Notes under the pieces: model-generated
Database searches by the model: none
Told to the model about the DNA's origin: nothing
What the model saw: the letters and a program-made list of their open reading frames with translations, nothing else
Translations under genes and position numbers: made by a program
NCBI GenBank assembly: GCA_920105625.2
Contig: CAKKTE020000052.1
Coordinates: forward strand, 186,001 to 250,000
Direction: 5' to 3'
DNA: 64,000 nt
Source: Clusia tigrina
Taxonomy: Eukaryota > Arthropoda > Insecta > Diptera > Clusiidae
Part shown: one piece after another, positions 1-13,944 of the stretch
Position numbering within the stretch: position 1 is the stretch's first letter
How the letters are laid out: every line of letters begins with the position of its first letter

Positions 1-196
1 TTTAAGCTATCGCTCAAAGCTATGCTACCCTTGAGTCCCAAATCATACACTGATAAAACTTCAAATGGCCCTAACTTCTATACGGTACGTCCTACCCCTA
101 TCAAAGTTTGAAACATACAAATGCTTGTAACTTTTTACTGGAGCGTCATAAAACCTTGAAATTTTGTAACAGTAAAGTACTCGAGCCTCTTGTCAA
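1..196. repeat. reference satellite unit (phase used in this annotation)
   Basis: This unit sets the offsets used elsewhere. Offsets 1-15 are TTTAAGCTATCGCTC; 28-40 CCCTTGAGTCCCA; 51-62 TGATAAAACTTC; 65-78 ATGGCCCTAACTTC; 83-92 CGGTACGTCC; 101-118 carry TCAAAGTTTG and the ACATAC region; 130-141 ACTTTTTACTGG; 143-150 GCGTCATA; 155-170 CTTGAAATTTTGTAAC; 171-176 usually AATAAA (AGTAAA here); 176-185 AGTACTCGAG, which is overlapping ScaI and XhoI sites; 186-196 CCTCTTGTCAA. With consensus bases it has 73 G or C of 196 and five CpG. AAGCTAT occurs twice near the start, at offsets 4 and 17, as a short internal direct repeat. Positions 43-46 and 96-111 carry minor variants relative to the window-wide majority. 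Confidence 0.93.
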
Positions 197-290
197 TTTA
201 AGTTATAGCTCAAAGCTATGCTACCCTTGAGTCCGAAATCAAACACTGATAATACTTTTAAATGGACCTAACTTCTATACGGTACGTCCT
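1..290. repeat. left partner of a 3,526-bp spaced duplication
   Basis: This stretch matches 3,527-3,816 at a constant offset of 3,526 bp (18 units minus 2 bp). The pair shares the rare variants AATCATACACTG, CCTACCCCTATC with TTTGAAAC, GTAACAGTAAAG and GATAATACTTTTAAATGGACC. The match decays near 290, where the left partner has CCTACCCCT and the right has CCTACACCT. Confidence 0.75.
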
Positions 291-1299
291 ACCCCTATCA
301 AAGTTTGAAACATACAAATGCTTGTAACTTTTTACTGGAGCGTCATAAAACCTTGAAATTTTGTAACAGTAAAGTACTCGAGCCTCTTGTCAATTTAAGC
401 TACTGCTCAAAGCTATGCAACCCTTCAGTCCCAAATCAAACACTGATAAAACTTCAAATGGCCCTAACTTCTATGCGGCACGTCCTACACCTATCAAAGT
501 TTGCAACATACAAATGCTTGTAACCTTTTACTTGAGCATCATAAAAACTTGCAATTTTGTAACAATAAAGTACTCGAGCCTCTACTAAATTTAAGCTATC
601 GCTCAAAGTTATGCTACCATTGAGTCCCAAATCAAACACTGATAAAACTTCAAATGGCCCTAACTTCTATATGGTACGTCCTACACCTAGCAAAGTTTGC
701 AACATACAAATGCTTGTAACTTTTTACTGGACCGTCATAAAACCTTGAAATTTTGTACCAATAAAGTTCTCGAGCCTCTTGTCAATCTAAGCTATCGCTC
801 AAAGCTATGCTACCCTTGAGTCCCAAATCAAACACTGATAAAACTTCAAATGGCCCTAACTTCTACACGGTACGTCCTACACCTATCAAAGTTTGCAACA
901 TACAAATGCTTGTAACTTTTACTGGAGCGTCATAAAACCTTGAAATTTTGTAACAATAAAGACCTCGAGCCTCTTGTCAATTTAACCTATCGCTCAAAAC
1001 TATGCTACCCTTGAGTCCCAAATCAAACAATTGTAAAACGTCAAATGTCCCTAACTTCTATACGGTACGCCCTATACCTATCAAAGTTTGCAACATACAA
1101 ATGCTTGTAACTTTTTACTGCAGCGTCATTAGACCTTGAAATTTTGTAACAATAAAGTACTCGAGCCTCTTGTCAATTTAAGCTATCGCTCAAAGCTATG
1201 CTACACTTGAGTCCCAAATCAAACACTGATAAAACTTCAAATGGTCCTAACTTCTATACGGTACGTCCTACACCTATCAAAGTTTGCAACATACAAATG

Positions 1300-2770
1300 C
1301 TTGTAACTTTTTACTGGAGCGTCATAAAACCTTGAAATTTGGTAACAATAAAGTACTCGAGCCTCTTGCCAATTTAAGTTATCGCTCAAAGCTATGCTGC
1401 CCTTGAGTCCCAAATCAAACACTGATAAAATTTCAAATGGCCCTAGCTTCTATACGGTACGTCCTACACCTATCATAGTTTGCAACATACAAATGCTTGT
1501 AACTTTTTACTGGAGCGTCATAAAATCTTCAAATTTTGTAACAATAAAGTACTCGAGCCTCTTGTCAATTTCAGCTATCGCTCAAAGCTATGCTTCCCTT
1601 GAGTCCCAAATAAAACACTGATAAAATTTCAAATGGCCCTAACTTCTATACGGTACGTCCTACACCTATCAAAGTTTGCAACATACAAATGCTTGTAACT
1701 TTTTACTGGAGCGTCATAAAATCTTCAAATTTTGTAACAATAAAGGACTCGAGCCTCTTGTCAATTTCAGCTATCGCTCAAAGCTATATTACCCTTGAGT
1801 TCCAAATCAAACACTGATAAAACTTCAAATGGCCCTAACTTCTATACGGTACGTCCTACACCTATCAAAGTTTGCAACATACAAATGCTTGTAAATTTTT
1901 ACTGCAGCGTCATTAGACCTTGAAATTTTGTAACAATAAAGTACTCGAGCCTCTTGTCAATTTAAGCTATCGCTCAAAGCTATGCTACACTTGAGTCCCA
2001 AATCAAACACTGACAAAACTTTAAATGGTACTAACTTCTATACGGTACGTCCTACACCTATCAAAGTTTGCAACATACAAATGCTTGTAACTTTTACTGG
2101 AGCGTCAGAAAACCTTGAAATTTTGTAAGAATAAAGACCTCGAGCCTCTTGTCAATTTAACCTATCGCTCAAAGCTATGCTACCCTTGAGTCCCAAATCA
2201 AACACTGATAAAACTTCAAATGGCCCTAACTTCTATACGGTACTTCCTACCCCTATCAAAGTTTGAAACATACAAATGCTTGTAACTTTTTACTGGAGCG
2301 TCATAAAACCTTGAAATTTTGTAACAATAAAGTACTCGAGCCTCTTGCCAATTTAAGTTATCGCTCAAAGCTATGCTGCCCTTGAGTCCCAAATCAAACA
2401 CTGATAAAATTTCAAATGGCCCTAACTGCTATACGGTACGTCCTACACCTATCATAGTTTGCAACATACAAATGCTTGTAACTTTTTACTGGAGCGTCAT
2501 AAAATCTTCAAATTTTGTAACAATAAAGTACTCGAGCCTCTTGTCAATTTCAGCTATCGCTCAAAGCTATGCTACCCTTGAGTCTCAAATCAAACACTGA
2601 TAAAATTTCAAATGGCCCTAACTTCTATACGGTACGTCCTACACCTATCATAATTTGCAACATACAAATGCTTGTAACTTTTTACTGGAGCGTCATAAAA
2701 TCTTCAAATTTTGTAACAATAAAGTACTCGAGCCTCTTGTCAATTTCAGCTATCGCTGAAAGCTATGCTA
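1300..2770. repeat. 5-unit doublet, offset 979 bp
   Basis: Positions about 1,300-1,790 match about 2,279-2,770 at 979 bp (five units minus 1 bp). Shared markers are TTGCCAATTTAAGTTATC, GCTATGCTGCCC, GATAAAATTTC, AAATCTTCAAATTTTG and TTTCAGCTATCGCT in the same order. Several point differences between partners (for example ATCAAAGTTTGC against ATCATAATTTGC) suggest this pair is older than the blocks further right. Confidence 0.65.
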
Positions 2771-3526
2771 CCCTTGAGTCCCAAATCAAACACTGATAAA
2801 ACTTCAAATGTCCCTAACTTCTATACAGTACGTCCTACACCTATCAAAGTTTGCAACATACAAATGCTTGTAACTTTTTACTGGAGCGTCATAAAACCTT
2901 CAAATTGTGTAACAATAAAGTACACGAGCCTCTTGTCAATTTAAGCTATCGCTCAAAGCTATGCTACCCTTGAGTCCCAAATCAAACACTGATAAAACTT
3001 CAAATGGCCCTAACTTCTATATGGTACGTCCTACACATATCAAAGTTTGCAACATACAAATGCTTGTAACTTTTTACTGGAGCGTCATAAAACCTTGAAA
3101 TTGTGTAACAATAAAGTTCTCGAGCCTCTCGTCAATCTAAGCTATCGCTCAAAGCTATTCTACCCTTGAGTCCCAAATCAAACACTGATAAAACTTCAAA
3201 TGGCCCTAACTTCTATACGGCACGTCCTACAATATCAAAGTTTGCAACATACAAATGCTTGTAACTTTTTACTGGAGCGTCATAAAACCTTGAAATTTTG
3301 TAACAATAAAGTATTCGAAGCTCTTGTCAATTTAAGCTATCTCTCAAAGTTATGCTACCCTTTAGTCCCAAATCAAACACTGATAAAACTTCAAATGGCC
3401 CTAACTTCTATACGGTACGTCCTACACCTATCAAAGTTTGCAACATACAAATACTTGTAACTTTTTACTGCAGCGTCATAAAACCTTGAAATTTTGTAAC
3501 AATAAAGTACTCGAGCCTCTTGTCAA

Positions 3527-3816
3527 TTTAAGCTATCGCTCAAAGCTATGCTACCCTTGAGTCCCAAATCATACACTGATAAAACTTCAAATGGCCCTAA
3601 CTTCTATACGGTACGTCCTACCCCTATCAAAGTTTGAAACATACAAATGCTTGTAACTTTTTACTGGAGCGTCATAAAACCTTGAAATTTTGTAACAGTA
3701 AAGTACTCGAGCCTCTTGTCAATTTAAGCTATAGCTCAAAGCTATGCTACCCTTGAGTCCGAAATCAAACACTGATAATACTTTTAAATGGACCTAACTT
3801 CTATACGGTACGTCCT
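3527..3816. repeat. right partner of the 3,526-bp spaced duplication
   Basis: Same variant string as positions 1-290. It may extend left beyond the window start, so the true size of this duplication is unknown. Confidence 0.75.
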
Positions 3817-6120
3817 ACACCTATCAAAGTTTGCAACATACAAATGCTTGTAACTTTTTACTGGAGCGTCATTAAACCTTGAAATTTTGTAACAATAAAG
3901 TACTCGAACCTCTTGTCAATTTAAGCTATCGCTCAAAGCTATGCTACCCTTTAGTCCCAAATCAAACACTGATAAAACTTCAAATGGCCCTAACTTCTAT
4001 ACGGTACGTCCTACACCTATCAAAGTTTGCAACATACAAATGCTTGTAACTTTTTACTGGAGCGTCATAAAACCTTGAAATTGTATAACAATAAAGTACA
4101 CGAGCCTCTTGTCAATTTAAGCTATCGCTCAAAGCTATGCTACCCTTGAGTCCCAAATCAAACACTGATAAAACTTTAAATGGCCCTAACTTCTATGCGG
4201 CACGTCCTACACCTATCAAAGTTTGCAACATACAAATGCTTGTAACTTTTTATTGGAGCGTCATTAAACCTTGAAATTTTGTAACAATAAAGTACTCGAA
4301 CCTCTTGTCAATTTAAGCTATCGCTCAAAGCTATATTACCCTTGAGTTTCAAATCAAACACTGATAAAACTTCAAATGGCCCTAACTTCTATACGGTACG
4401 TCCTACACCTATCAAAGTTTGCAACATAAAAATGCTTGTAACTTTTTACTGGAGCGTCATAAAATATTGAAATTTTGTAACAATAAAGTACTCGAGCCTC
4501 TTGTCAATTTAAGCTATCGCTCCAAGCTATGCTACCCTTGAGTCCCAAATCAAACACTGATAAAACTTCAAATGGCCCTAACTTCTGTACAGTATGTCCT
4601 ACACCTCTCAAAGTTTGCAACATACAAATGCTTTCAACTTTTTACTGGAGCGTCATTAAACCTTGAAATTTTGTAACAGTAAAGTACTCGAGCCTCTTGT
4701 CAATTTAAGCTATACCTCAAAGCTATGCTACACTTGAGTCCGAAATCAAACACTGATAATACTTTTAAATGGACCTAATTTCTATACGGTTCGTCCTACA
4801 CCTACCAAAGTTTGCAACATACAAATGCTTGTAACTTTTTACTGGAGCGTCATTAAACCTTGAAATTTTGTAACAATAAAGTACTCGAACCTCTTGCCAA
4901 TTTAAGATATCGCTCAAAGCTATGCTACCCTTTAGTCCCAAATCAAACACTGATAAAACTTCAAATGGCCCTAACTTCTATACGGTAGGTCCTACACCTA
5001 TCAAAGTTTGCAACATACAAATGCTTGTAACTTTTTACTGGAGCGTCAGAAAACCTTGAAATTGTGTAACAATAAAGTACACGAGTCTCTTGTCAATTTA
5101 AGCTATCGCTCAAAGCTATGCTACCCTTCAGTCCCAAATCAAACACTGATAAAACTTCAAATGGCCCTAACTTCTATGCGGCACGTCCTACACCTATCAA
5201 AGTTTGCAACATACAAATGCTTGTAACCTTTTACTGGAGCATCATAAAAACTTGCAATTTTGTAACAATAAAGTACTCGAGCCTCTTCTCAATTTAAGCT
5301 ATCGCTCAAAGCTATGCTACCATTGAGTCCCAAATCAAACACTGATAAAACTTCAAATGGCCCTAACTTCTATATGGTACGTCCTACACCTAGCAAAGTT
5401 TGCAACATACAAATGCTTGTAACTTTTTACTGGAGCGTCATAAAACCTTGAAATTTTGTAACAATAAAGTACTCGAACCTCTTGTCAATTTAAGCTATCG
5501 CTCAAAGTTATGCTACCCTTTAGTCCCAAATCAAACACTGATCAAACTTCAAATGGCCCTAACTTCTATACGGTACGTCCTACACCTATCAAAGTTTGCA
5601 ACATACAAATGCTTGTAACTTTTTACTGGAGCGTCATAAAATCTTCAAATTTTGTAACAATAAAGTATTCGAGCCTCTTGTCAATTTCAGCTATCGCTCA
5701 AAGCTATGATACCATTGAGTCCCAAATCAAACACTGATAACACTTCAAATGTCCCTAACTTCTATACGGTACGTCCTACACCTATCAAAGTTTGCAACAT
5801 ACAAATGCTTGTAACTTTTTACTCCAGCGTCATAAAACCTTGAAATTTTGTAACAATAAAGTACTCGAGACTCTTGTCAATTTAAGCTATCGCTCAAAGC
5901 TATGCTGCCCTTGAGTCCCAAATCAAACACTGATAAAACTTCAAATGCTCCTAACTTCTATACGGTACGTCCTACACCTATCAAAGTTTGCAACATAAAA
6001 ATTCTTGTAACTTTTTACTGGAGCGTCATAAAATCTTGAAATTTTGTAACAATAAAGTACTCGAGCCTCTTGTCAATTTAGCTATAGCTCAAAGTTATGC
6101 TACCCTTGAGTCCGAAATCA

Positions 6121-6451
6121 AACACTGATAAAACTTCAAATGGCCCTAACTTCTATACGGCACGTCCTACACCTATCAAAGTTTGCAAGATACAAATGCT
6201 TGTAACTTTTTACTGCAGCGTCATGAGACCTTGAAATTTTGTAACAATAAAGTACTCGAGCCTCTTCTCAATCTAAGCTATCGCTCAAAGCTATGCTGCC
6301 CTTGAGTCCCAAATCAAACACTGATAAAACTTCAAATGGCCCTAACTTCTATACGGCACGTCCTACACCTATCAAAGTTTGCAAGATACAAATGCTTGTA
6401 ACTTTTTACTGCAGCGTCATGAGACCTTGAAATTTTGTAACAATAAAGTAC
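6121..6451. repeat. adjacent single-unit duplication
   Basis: Positions 6,121-6,255 and 6,317-6,451 are essentially the same sequence one unit apart. They share the uncommon combination GCACGTCC, TTTGCAAGATAC and CTGCAGCGTCATGAGACC. GCAAGATAC is a private variant seen only in this pair, so the two units are a direct duplication rather than independent members of a class. Confidence 0.75.
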
Positions 6452-8850
6452 TCGAGCCTCTTGTCAATTTAAGCTATCGCTCAAAGCTATGCTACACTTG
6501 AGTCCCAAATCAAACACTGATAAAACTTCAAATGGTCCTAACTTCTATACGGTACGTCCTACACCTATCAAAGTTTGCAACATAAAAATTCTTGTAACTT
6601 TTTACTGGAGCGTCATAAAATCTTGAAATTTTGTAACAATAAAGTATTCGAGACTCTTGTCAATTTAAGCTATCGCGCAAAGCTATACTACCCTTGAGTC
6701 CCAAATCGAACACTGATAAAACTTCAAATGGCCCTAACTTCTGTACAGTATGTCCTATACCTATCAAAGTTTGCAACATACAAATGCTTGTAACTTTTTA
6801 CTGGAGCGTCATAAAACCTTGAAATTTTGTAACAATAAAGTACTCGAGACTCTTGTCAATTTAAGCTATAGCTCAAAGTTATGCTACCCTTGAGTCCGAA
6901 ACAAACACTGATAATACTTCAAATGGCCCTAACTTCTATACGGTACGTCCTACACCTATCAAAGTTTGCAACATACAAATGCTTGTAACTTTTTACTGGA
7001 GCGTCATAAAACCTTGAAATTTTGTAACAACAAAGTACTCGAACCTCTTGTCAATTTAAGCTATCGCTCAAAGTTATGCTACCCTTTAGTCCCAAATCAA
7101 ACACTGATCAAACTTCAAATGGCCCTAACTTCTTTATGGTACGTCCTACACCTATCAAAGTTTGCAACATACAAATGCTTGTAACTTTTTACTGCAGCGT
7201 CATAAAACCTTGAAATTTTGTAACAATAAAGTACTCGAGCCTCTTGTCAAATTAAGCTATCGCTCAAAGCTATGCTACCCTTGAGTCCCAAATCAAACAC
7301 TGATAAAACTTCAAATGGCCCTAACTTCTATACGGTACGTCCTACCCCTATCAAAGTTTGAAACATACAAATGCTTGTAACTTTTTACTGGAGCGTCATA
7401 AAACCTTGAAATTTTGTAACAATAAAGTAGTCGAGCCTCTTGTCAATTTAACTTATCGCTCAAAGCTATGCTACCCTTGAGTCCCAAATCAAACACTGAT
7501 AAAATTTCAAATGGCCCTAACTTCTATACGGTACGTCCTACACCTATCATAGTTTGCAACATACAAATGCTTGTAACTTTTTACTGGAGCGTCATAAAAT
7601 CTTCAAATTTTGTAACAATAAAGTACTCGAGCCTCTTGTCAATTTCAGCTATCGCTCAAAGCTATGCTACCCTTGAGTCCCAAATCAAACACTACTAAAA
7701 CTTCAAATGGCCCTAACTTCTATATAGTACGTCCTATACCTATCAAAGTTTGCAACATACAAATGCTTGTAAGTTTTTACTGGAGCGTCATAAAACCTTG
7801 AAATTGTGTAACAATAAAGTACACGAGCCTCTTGTCAATTTAAGCTATCGCTCAAAGCTATGCTACCCTTGAGTCCCAAATCAAACACTGATAAAACTTC
7901 AAATGGCCCTAACTTCTATACGGCACATCCTACACCTATCAAAGTTTGCAACATACAAATGCTTGTAACGTTTTACTGGAGCATCATAAAAACTTGAAAT
8001 TTTGTAACAATAAAGTACTGGAGCCTCTTCTCAATTTAAGCTATCGCTCAAAGCTATGCTACCCTTGAGTCCCAAATCAAACACTGATAAAACTTCAAAT
8101 GGCCCTAACTTCTATACGGTACGTCCTACACCTATAAAAATTTGCTATATACAAATGCTTGTAACTTTTTACTGGAGCGTCATAAAACCTTGAAATTTTG
8201 TAACAATAAAGTACTCGAGCCTCTTGTCAATTTAAGCTATCGCTCAAAGCTATGCTACCCTTGAGTCCCAAATCAAACACTGATAAAACTTCAAATGGCC
8301 CTAACTTCTATACGGTACGTCCTACCCTTATCAAAGTTTGAAACATACAAATGCTTGTAACTTTTTACTGGAGCGTCATAAAACCTTGAAATTTTGTAAC
8401 AATAAAGTACTGGACCCTCTTGTCAATTTAAGTTATCGCTCAAAGCTATGCTGCCCTTGAGTCCCAAATCAAACACTGATAAAATTTCAAATGGCCCTAA
8501 CTTCTATACGGTACGTCCTACACCTATCATAGTTTGCAACATACAAATGCTTGTAACTTTTTACTGGAGCGTCATAAAATCTTCAAATTTTGTAACAATA
8601 AAGTACTCGAGCCTCTTGTCAATTGCAGGTATCGCTCAAAGCTATGCTACCCTTGAGTCCCAAATCAAACACTGATAAAATTTCAAATGGCCCTAACTTC
8701 TATACGGTACGTCCTACACCTATCAAAGTTTGCAACATACAAATGCTTGTAACTTTTTACTGGAGCGTCATAAAACCTTGAAATTGTGTAACAATAAAGT
8801 ACACGAGCCTCTTGTCAATTTAAGCTATCGCTCAAAGCTATGCTACCCTT

Positions 8851-11397
8851 GAGTCTCAAATCAAACACTGATAAAACTTCAAATGGCCCTAACTTCTATA
8901 TGGTACGTCCTACACCTATCAAAGTTTGCAACATAAAAATTCTTGTAACTTTTTACTGGCGCGTCATAAAATCTTGAAATTTTGTAACAATAAAGTACTC
9001 GAGCCTCTTGTCAATTTAAGCTATCGCTCAAAGCTATGCTACCCTTGAGTCCCACATCAAACACTAATAAAATTTCAAATGGCCCTAACTTCTGTACAGT
9101 ATGTCCTACACCTATCAAAGTTTGCAACATACAAATGCTTGTAACTTTTTACTGGAGCGTCATAAAACCTTGAAATTTTGTAACAATAAAGTACTCGAAC
9201 CTCTTGTCAATTTAAGCTATCGCTAAAAGTTATGCTACCCTTTAGTCCCAAATCAAACACTGATCAAACTTCAAATGGCCCTAACTTCTATACGGTACGT
9301 CCCACACCTATCAAAGTTTGCAACATACAAATGTTTGAAACTTTTTACTGGAGCGTCATAAAACCTTGAAATTGTGTAACAATAAAGTACACGAGCCTCT
9401 TGTCAATTTAAGCTATCGCTCAAAGCTATGCTACCCTTGAGTCTCAAATCAAACACTGATAAATCTTCAAATGGCCCTAAGTTATATATGGTACGTCCTA
9501 CACCTATCAAAGTTTGCAACATAAAAATTCTTGTAACTTTTTACTGGCGCGTCATAAAATCTTGAAATTTTGTAACAATAAAGTACTCGAACCTCTTGTC
9601 AATTTAAGCTATCGCTCAAAGCTATGCTACCCTTGAGTCCCAAATCAAACACTGATAAAACTTCAAATGGCCCTAACTTCTATACGGTACGACCTACCCC
9701 TATCAAAGTTTGAAATATACAAATGCTTGTAACTTTTTACTGGAGCGTCATAAAACCTTTAAATTTTGTAACAATAAAGTATTCGAGCATCTTGTCAATT
9801 TAAGCTTTCGCTCAAAGCTATGCTACCCTTGAGTCCCAAATCAAACACTGATAAAATTTCAAATGACCCTAACTTCTATACGGTACGTCCTACACCTATC
9901 ATAGTTTGCAACATACAAATGCTTGTAACTCTTTACTGGAGCGTCATAAAATCTTCAAATTTTGTAACAATAAAGTGCTCGAGCCTCTTGTCAATTTCAG
10001 CTAGCGCTCAAAGCTATGCTACACTTGAGTCCCAAATCAAACACTCCAAAACTTCAAATGGCCCTAACTTCTGTACAGTACGTCCTATACCTATCAAAGT
10101 TTGCAACATACAAATACTTGTAACTTTTTACTGGAGCGTCATAAAACCTTGAAATTGTGTAACAATAAAGTACACGAGCCTCTTGTCAATTTAAGCTATC
10201 GCTCAAAGCTATGCTACCCTTGAGTCCCAAATCAAACACTGATAAAACTTCAAATTGCCCTAACTTCTATACGGCACTTCCTACACCTATCAAAGTTTGC
10301 AACTTACAAATGCTTGTAACGTTTTACTGGAGCATCATAAAAACTTGAAATTTTGTAACAATAAAGTACTGGAGCCTCTTCTCAATTTAAGCTATAGCTC
10401 AAAGCTATGCTACCCTTGAGTCCCAAATCAAACACTGATAAAACTTCAAATGGCCCTAACTTCTATACCGTACGTCCTACACCTATCAAAATTTGCTATA
10501 TACAAATGCTTGTAACTTTTTACTGGAGCGTCATAAAACCTTGATATTTTGTAACAATAAAGTACTCGAGCCTCTTGTCAATTTAAGCTATCGCTCAAAG
10601 CTATGCTACCCTTGAGTCCCAAATCAAACACTGATAAAACTTCAAATGGCCCTAACTTCTATACGGTACGTCCTACACCTATCAAAATTTGCTATATACA
10701 AATGCTTGTAACTTTTTACTGGAGCGTCATAAAACCTTGAAATTTTGTAACAATAAAGTACTCGAGCCTCTTGTCAATTTAAGTTATCGCTCAAAGCTAT
10801 GCTGCCCTTGAGTCCCAAATCAAACACTGATAAAATTTCAAATGGCCCTAACTTCTATACGGTACGTCCTACACCTATCATAGTTTGCAACATACAAATG
10901 CTTGTAACTTTTTACTGGAGCGTCATAAAATCTTCAAATTTTGTAACAATAAAGTACTCGAGCCTCTTGTCAATTTCAGCTATCGCTCAAAGCTACGCTA
11001 CCCTTGAGTCCCAAATCAAACTCTGATAAAATTTTAAATGGCCCTAACTTCTATACGGTACGTCCTACACCTATCATAATTTGCAACATACAAATGCTTG
11101 TAAGTTTTTACTGGAGCGTCATAAAATCTTCAAATTTTGTAACAATAAAGTACTCGAGCCTCTTGTCAATTTCAGCTATCGCTCAAAGCTATGCTACCCT
11201 TGAGTCCCAAATCAAACACTGATAAAACTTCAAATGTCCCTAACTTCTATACAGTACGTCCTACACCTATCAAAGTTTGCAACATACAAATGCTTGTAAC
11301 TTTTTACTGGAGCGTCATAAAACCTTGAAATTGTGTAACAATAAAGTACACGAGCCTCTTGTCAATTTAAGCTATCGCTCAAAGCTATGCTACCCTT
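8851..11397. repeat. 13-unit higher-order repeat, copy 1
   Basis: Length 2,547 bp between successive GAGTCTCAAATC phase markers. Internal spacing from that marker to the ATTTCAAATGACCC unit start (9,820) is 969 bp, then 979 bp to the ATGCTGCCC unit (10,799), then 599 bp to the next copy. It shares GATAAATCTTC (near 9,460) and ACACTCCAAAACTTC (near 10,045) with copy 2 only. Confidence 0.88.
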
Positions 11398-13944
11398 GAG
11401 TCTCAAATCAAACACTGATAAAACTTCAAATGGCCCTAACTTCTATATGGTACGTCCTACACCTATCAAAGTTTGCAACATAAAAATTCTTGTAACTTTT
11501 TACTGGAGCGTCATAAAATCTTGAAATTTTGTAACAATAAAGTACTCGAGCCTCTTGTCAATTTAAGCTATCGCTCAAAGCTATGCTACCCTTGAGTCCC
11601 ACATCAAACACTAATAAAACTTCAAATGGCCCTAACTTCTGTACAGTATGTCCTACACCTATCAAAGTTTGCAACATACAAATGCTTGTAACTTTTTACT
11701 GGAGCGTCATAAAACCTTGAAATTTTGTAACAATAAAGTACTCGAACCTCTTGTCAATTTAAGCTATCGCTAAAAGTTATGCTACCCTTTAGTCCCAAAT
11801 CAAACACTGATCAAACTTCAAATGGCCCTAACTTCTATACGGTACGTCCCACACCTATCAAAGTTTGCAACATACAAATGTTTGAAACTTTTTACTGGAG
11901 CGTCATAAAACCTTGAAATTGTGTAACAATAAAGTACACGAGCCTCTTGTCAATTTAAGCTATCGCTCAAAGCTATGCTACCCTTGAGTCTAAAATCAAA
12001 CACTGATAAATCTTCAAATGGCCCTAAGTTCTATATGGTACGTCCTACACCTATCAAAGTTTGCAACATAAAAATTCTTGTAACTTTTTACTGGCGCGTC
12101 ATAAAATCTTGAAATTTTGTAACAATAAAGTACTCGAACCTCTTGTCAATTTAAGCTATCGCTCAAAGCTATGCTACCCTTGAGTCCCAAATCAAACACT
12201 GATAAAACTTCAAATGGCCCTAACTTCTATACGGTACGACCTACCCCTATCAAAGTTTGAAATATACAAATGCTTGTAACTTTTTACTGGAGCGTCATAA
12301 AACCTTTAAATTTTGTAACAATAAAGTACTCGAGCATCTTGTCAATTTAAGCTTTCGCTCAAAGCTATGCTACCCTTGAGTCCCAAATCAAACACTGATA
12401 AAATTTCAAATGACCCTAACTTCTATACGGTACGTCCTACACCTATCATAGTTTGCAACATACAAATGCTTGTAACTCTTTACTGGAGCGTCATAAAATC
12501 TTCAAATTTTGTAACAATAAAGTGCTCGAGCCTCTTGTCAATTTCAGCTAGCGCTCAAAGCTATGCTACACTTGAGTCCCAAATCAAACACTCCAAAACT
12601 TCAAATGGCCCTAACTTCTGTACAGTACGTCCTATACCTATCAAAGTTTGCAACATACAAATACTTGTAACTTTTTACTGGAGCTTCATAAAACCTTGAA
12701 ATTGTGTAACAATAAAGTACACGAGCCTCTTGTCAATTTAAGCTATCGCTCAAAGCTATGCTACCCTTGAGTCCCAAATCAAACACTGATAAAACTTCAA
12801 ATTGCCCTAACTTCTATACGGCACTTCCTACACCTATCAAAGTTTGCAACTTACAAATGCTTGTAACGTTTTACTGGAGCATCATAAAAACTTGAAATTT
12901 TGTAACAATAAAGTACTGGAGCCTCTTCTCAATTTAAGATATAGCTCAAAGCTATGCTACCCTTGAGTCCCAAATCAAACACTGATAAAACTTCAAATGG
13001 CCCTAACTTCTATACCGTACGTCCTACACCTATCAAAATTTGCTATATACAAATGCTTGTAACTTTTTACTGGAGCGTCATAAAACCTTGAAATTTTGTA
13101 ACAATAAAGTACTCGAGCCTCTTGTCAATTTAAGCTATCGCTCAAAGCTATGCTACCCTTGAGTCCCAAATCAAACACTGATAAAACTTCAAATGGCCCT
13201 AACTTCTATACGGTACGTCCTACACCTATCAAAATTTGCTATATACAAATGCTTGTAACTTTTTACTGGAGCGTCATAAAACCTTGAAATTTTGTAACAA
13301 TAAAGTACTCGAGCCTCTTGTCAATTTAAGTTATCGCTCAAAGCTATGCTGCCCTTGAGTCCCAAATCAAACACTGATAAAATTTCAAATGGCCCTAACT
13401 TCTATACGGTACGTCCTACACCTATCATAGTTTGCAACATACAAATGCTTGTAACTTTTTACTGGAGCGTCATAAAATCTTCAAATTTTGTAACAATAAA
13501 GTACTCGAGCCTCTTGTCAATTTCAGCTATCGCTCAAAGCTACGCTACCCTTGAGTCCCAAATCAAACTCTGATAAAATTTCAAATGGCCCTAACTTCTA
13601 TACGGTACGTCCTACACCTATCATAATTTGCAACATACAAATGCTTGTAAGTTTTTACTGGAGCGTCATAAAATCTTCAAATTTTGTAACAATAAAGTAC
13701 TCGAGCCTCTTGTCAATTTCAGCTATCGCTCAAAGCTATGCTACCCTTGAGTCCCAAATCAAACACTGATAAAACTTCAAATGTCCCTAACTTCTATACA
13801 GTACGTCCTACACCTATCAAAGTTTGCAACATACAAATGCTTGTAACTTTTTACTGGAGCGTCATAAAACCTTGAAATTGTGTAACAATAAAGTACACGA
13901 GCCTCTTGTCAATTTAAGCTATCGCTCAAAGCTATGCTACCCTT
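11398..13944. repeat. 13-unit higher-order repeat, copy 2
   Basis: 2,547 bp, with internal spacings 969, 979 and 599 bp identical to copy 1. It is close to base-identical to copy 1; the few differences noticed include CGTCATAAAACC becoming CTTCATAAAACC near 12,685 and GAGTCTCAAATC becoming GAGTCTAAAATC near 11,986. Copies 1 and 2 are the most similar adjacent pair in this domain. Confidence 0.88.

Larger units (their letters stand above)
1..7250. repeat. heterogeneous satellite zone without a regular higher-order period
   Basis: Neighbouring units differ from each other at many diagnostic sites, and there is no block that repeats more than twice. Variants that are organised further right occur here singly or in pairs, for example CTTGCAATTTTG near 550 and 5,250, GATAATACTTTTAAATGG near 245, 3,770 and 4,755, and the TTTCAGCTA class near 1,570 and 2,550. 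This looks like older or less homogenised array, or the edge of a homogenised domain. No non-satellite sequence is present. Confidence 0.75.

Noticed and set aside
1560..1580. TTTCAG as a splice acceptor in the TTTCAGCTA subfamily
   Set aside because: There is only a short pyrimidine context and no paired donor or coding exon. Its recurrence follows the unit subfamily.
4789..4797. RNA polymerase III B-box-like GGTTCGTCC (also 32,214-32,222)
   Set aside because: This is a single T for A variant of the standard GGTACGTCC in a few units. There is no A-box, no tRNA fold and no terminator in place.
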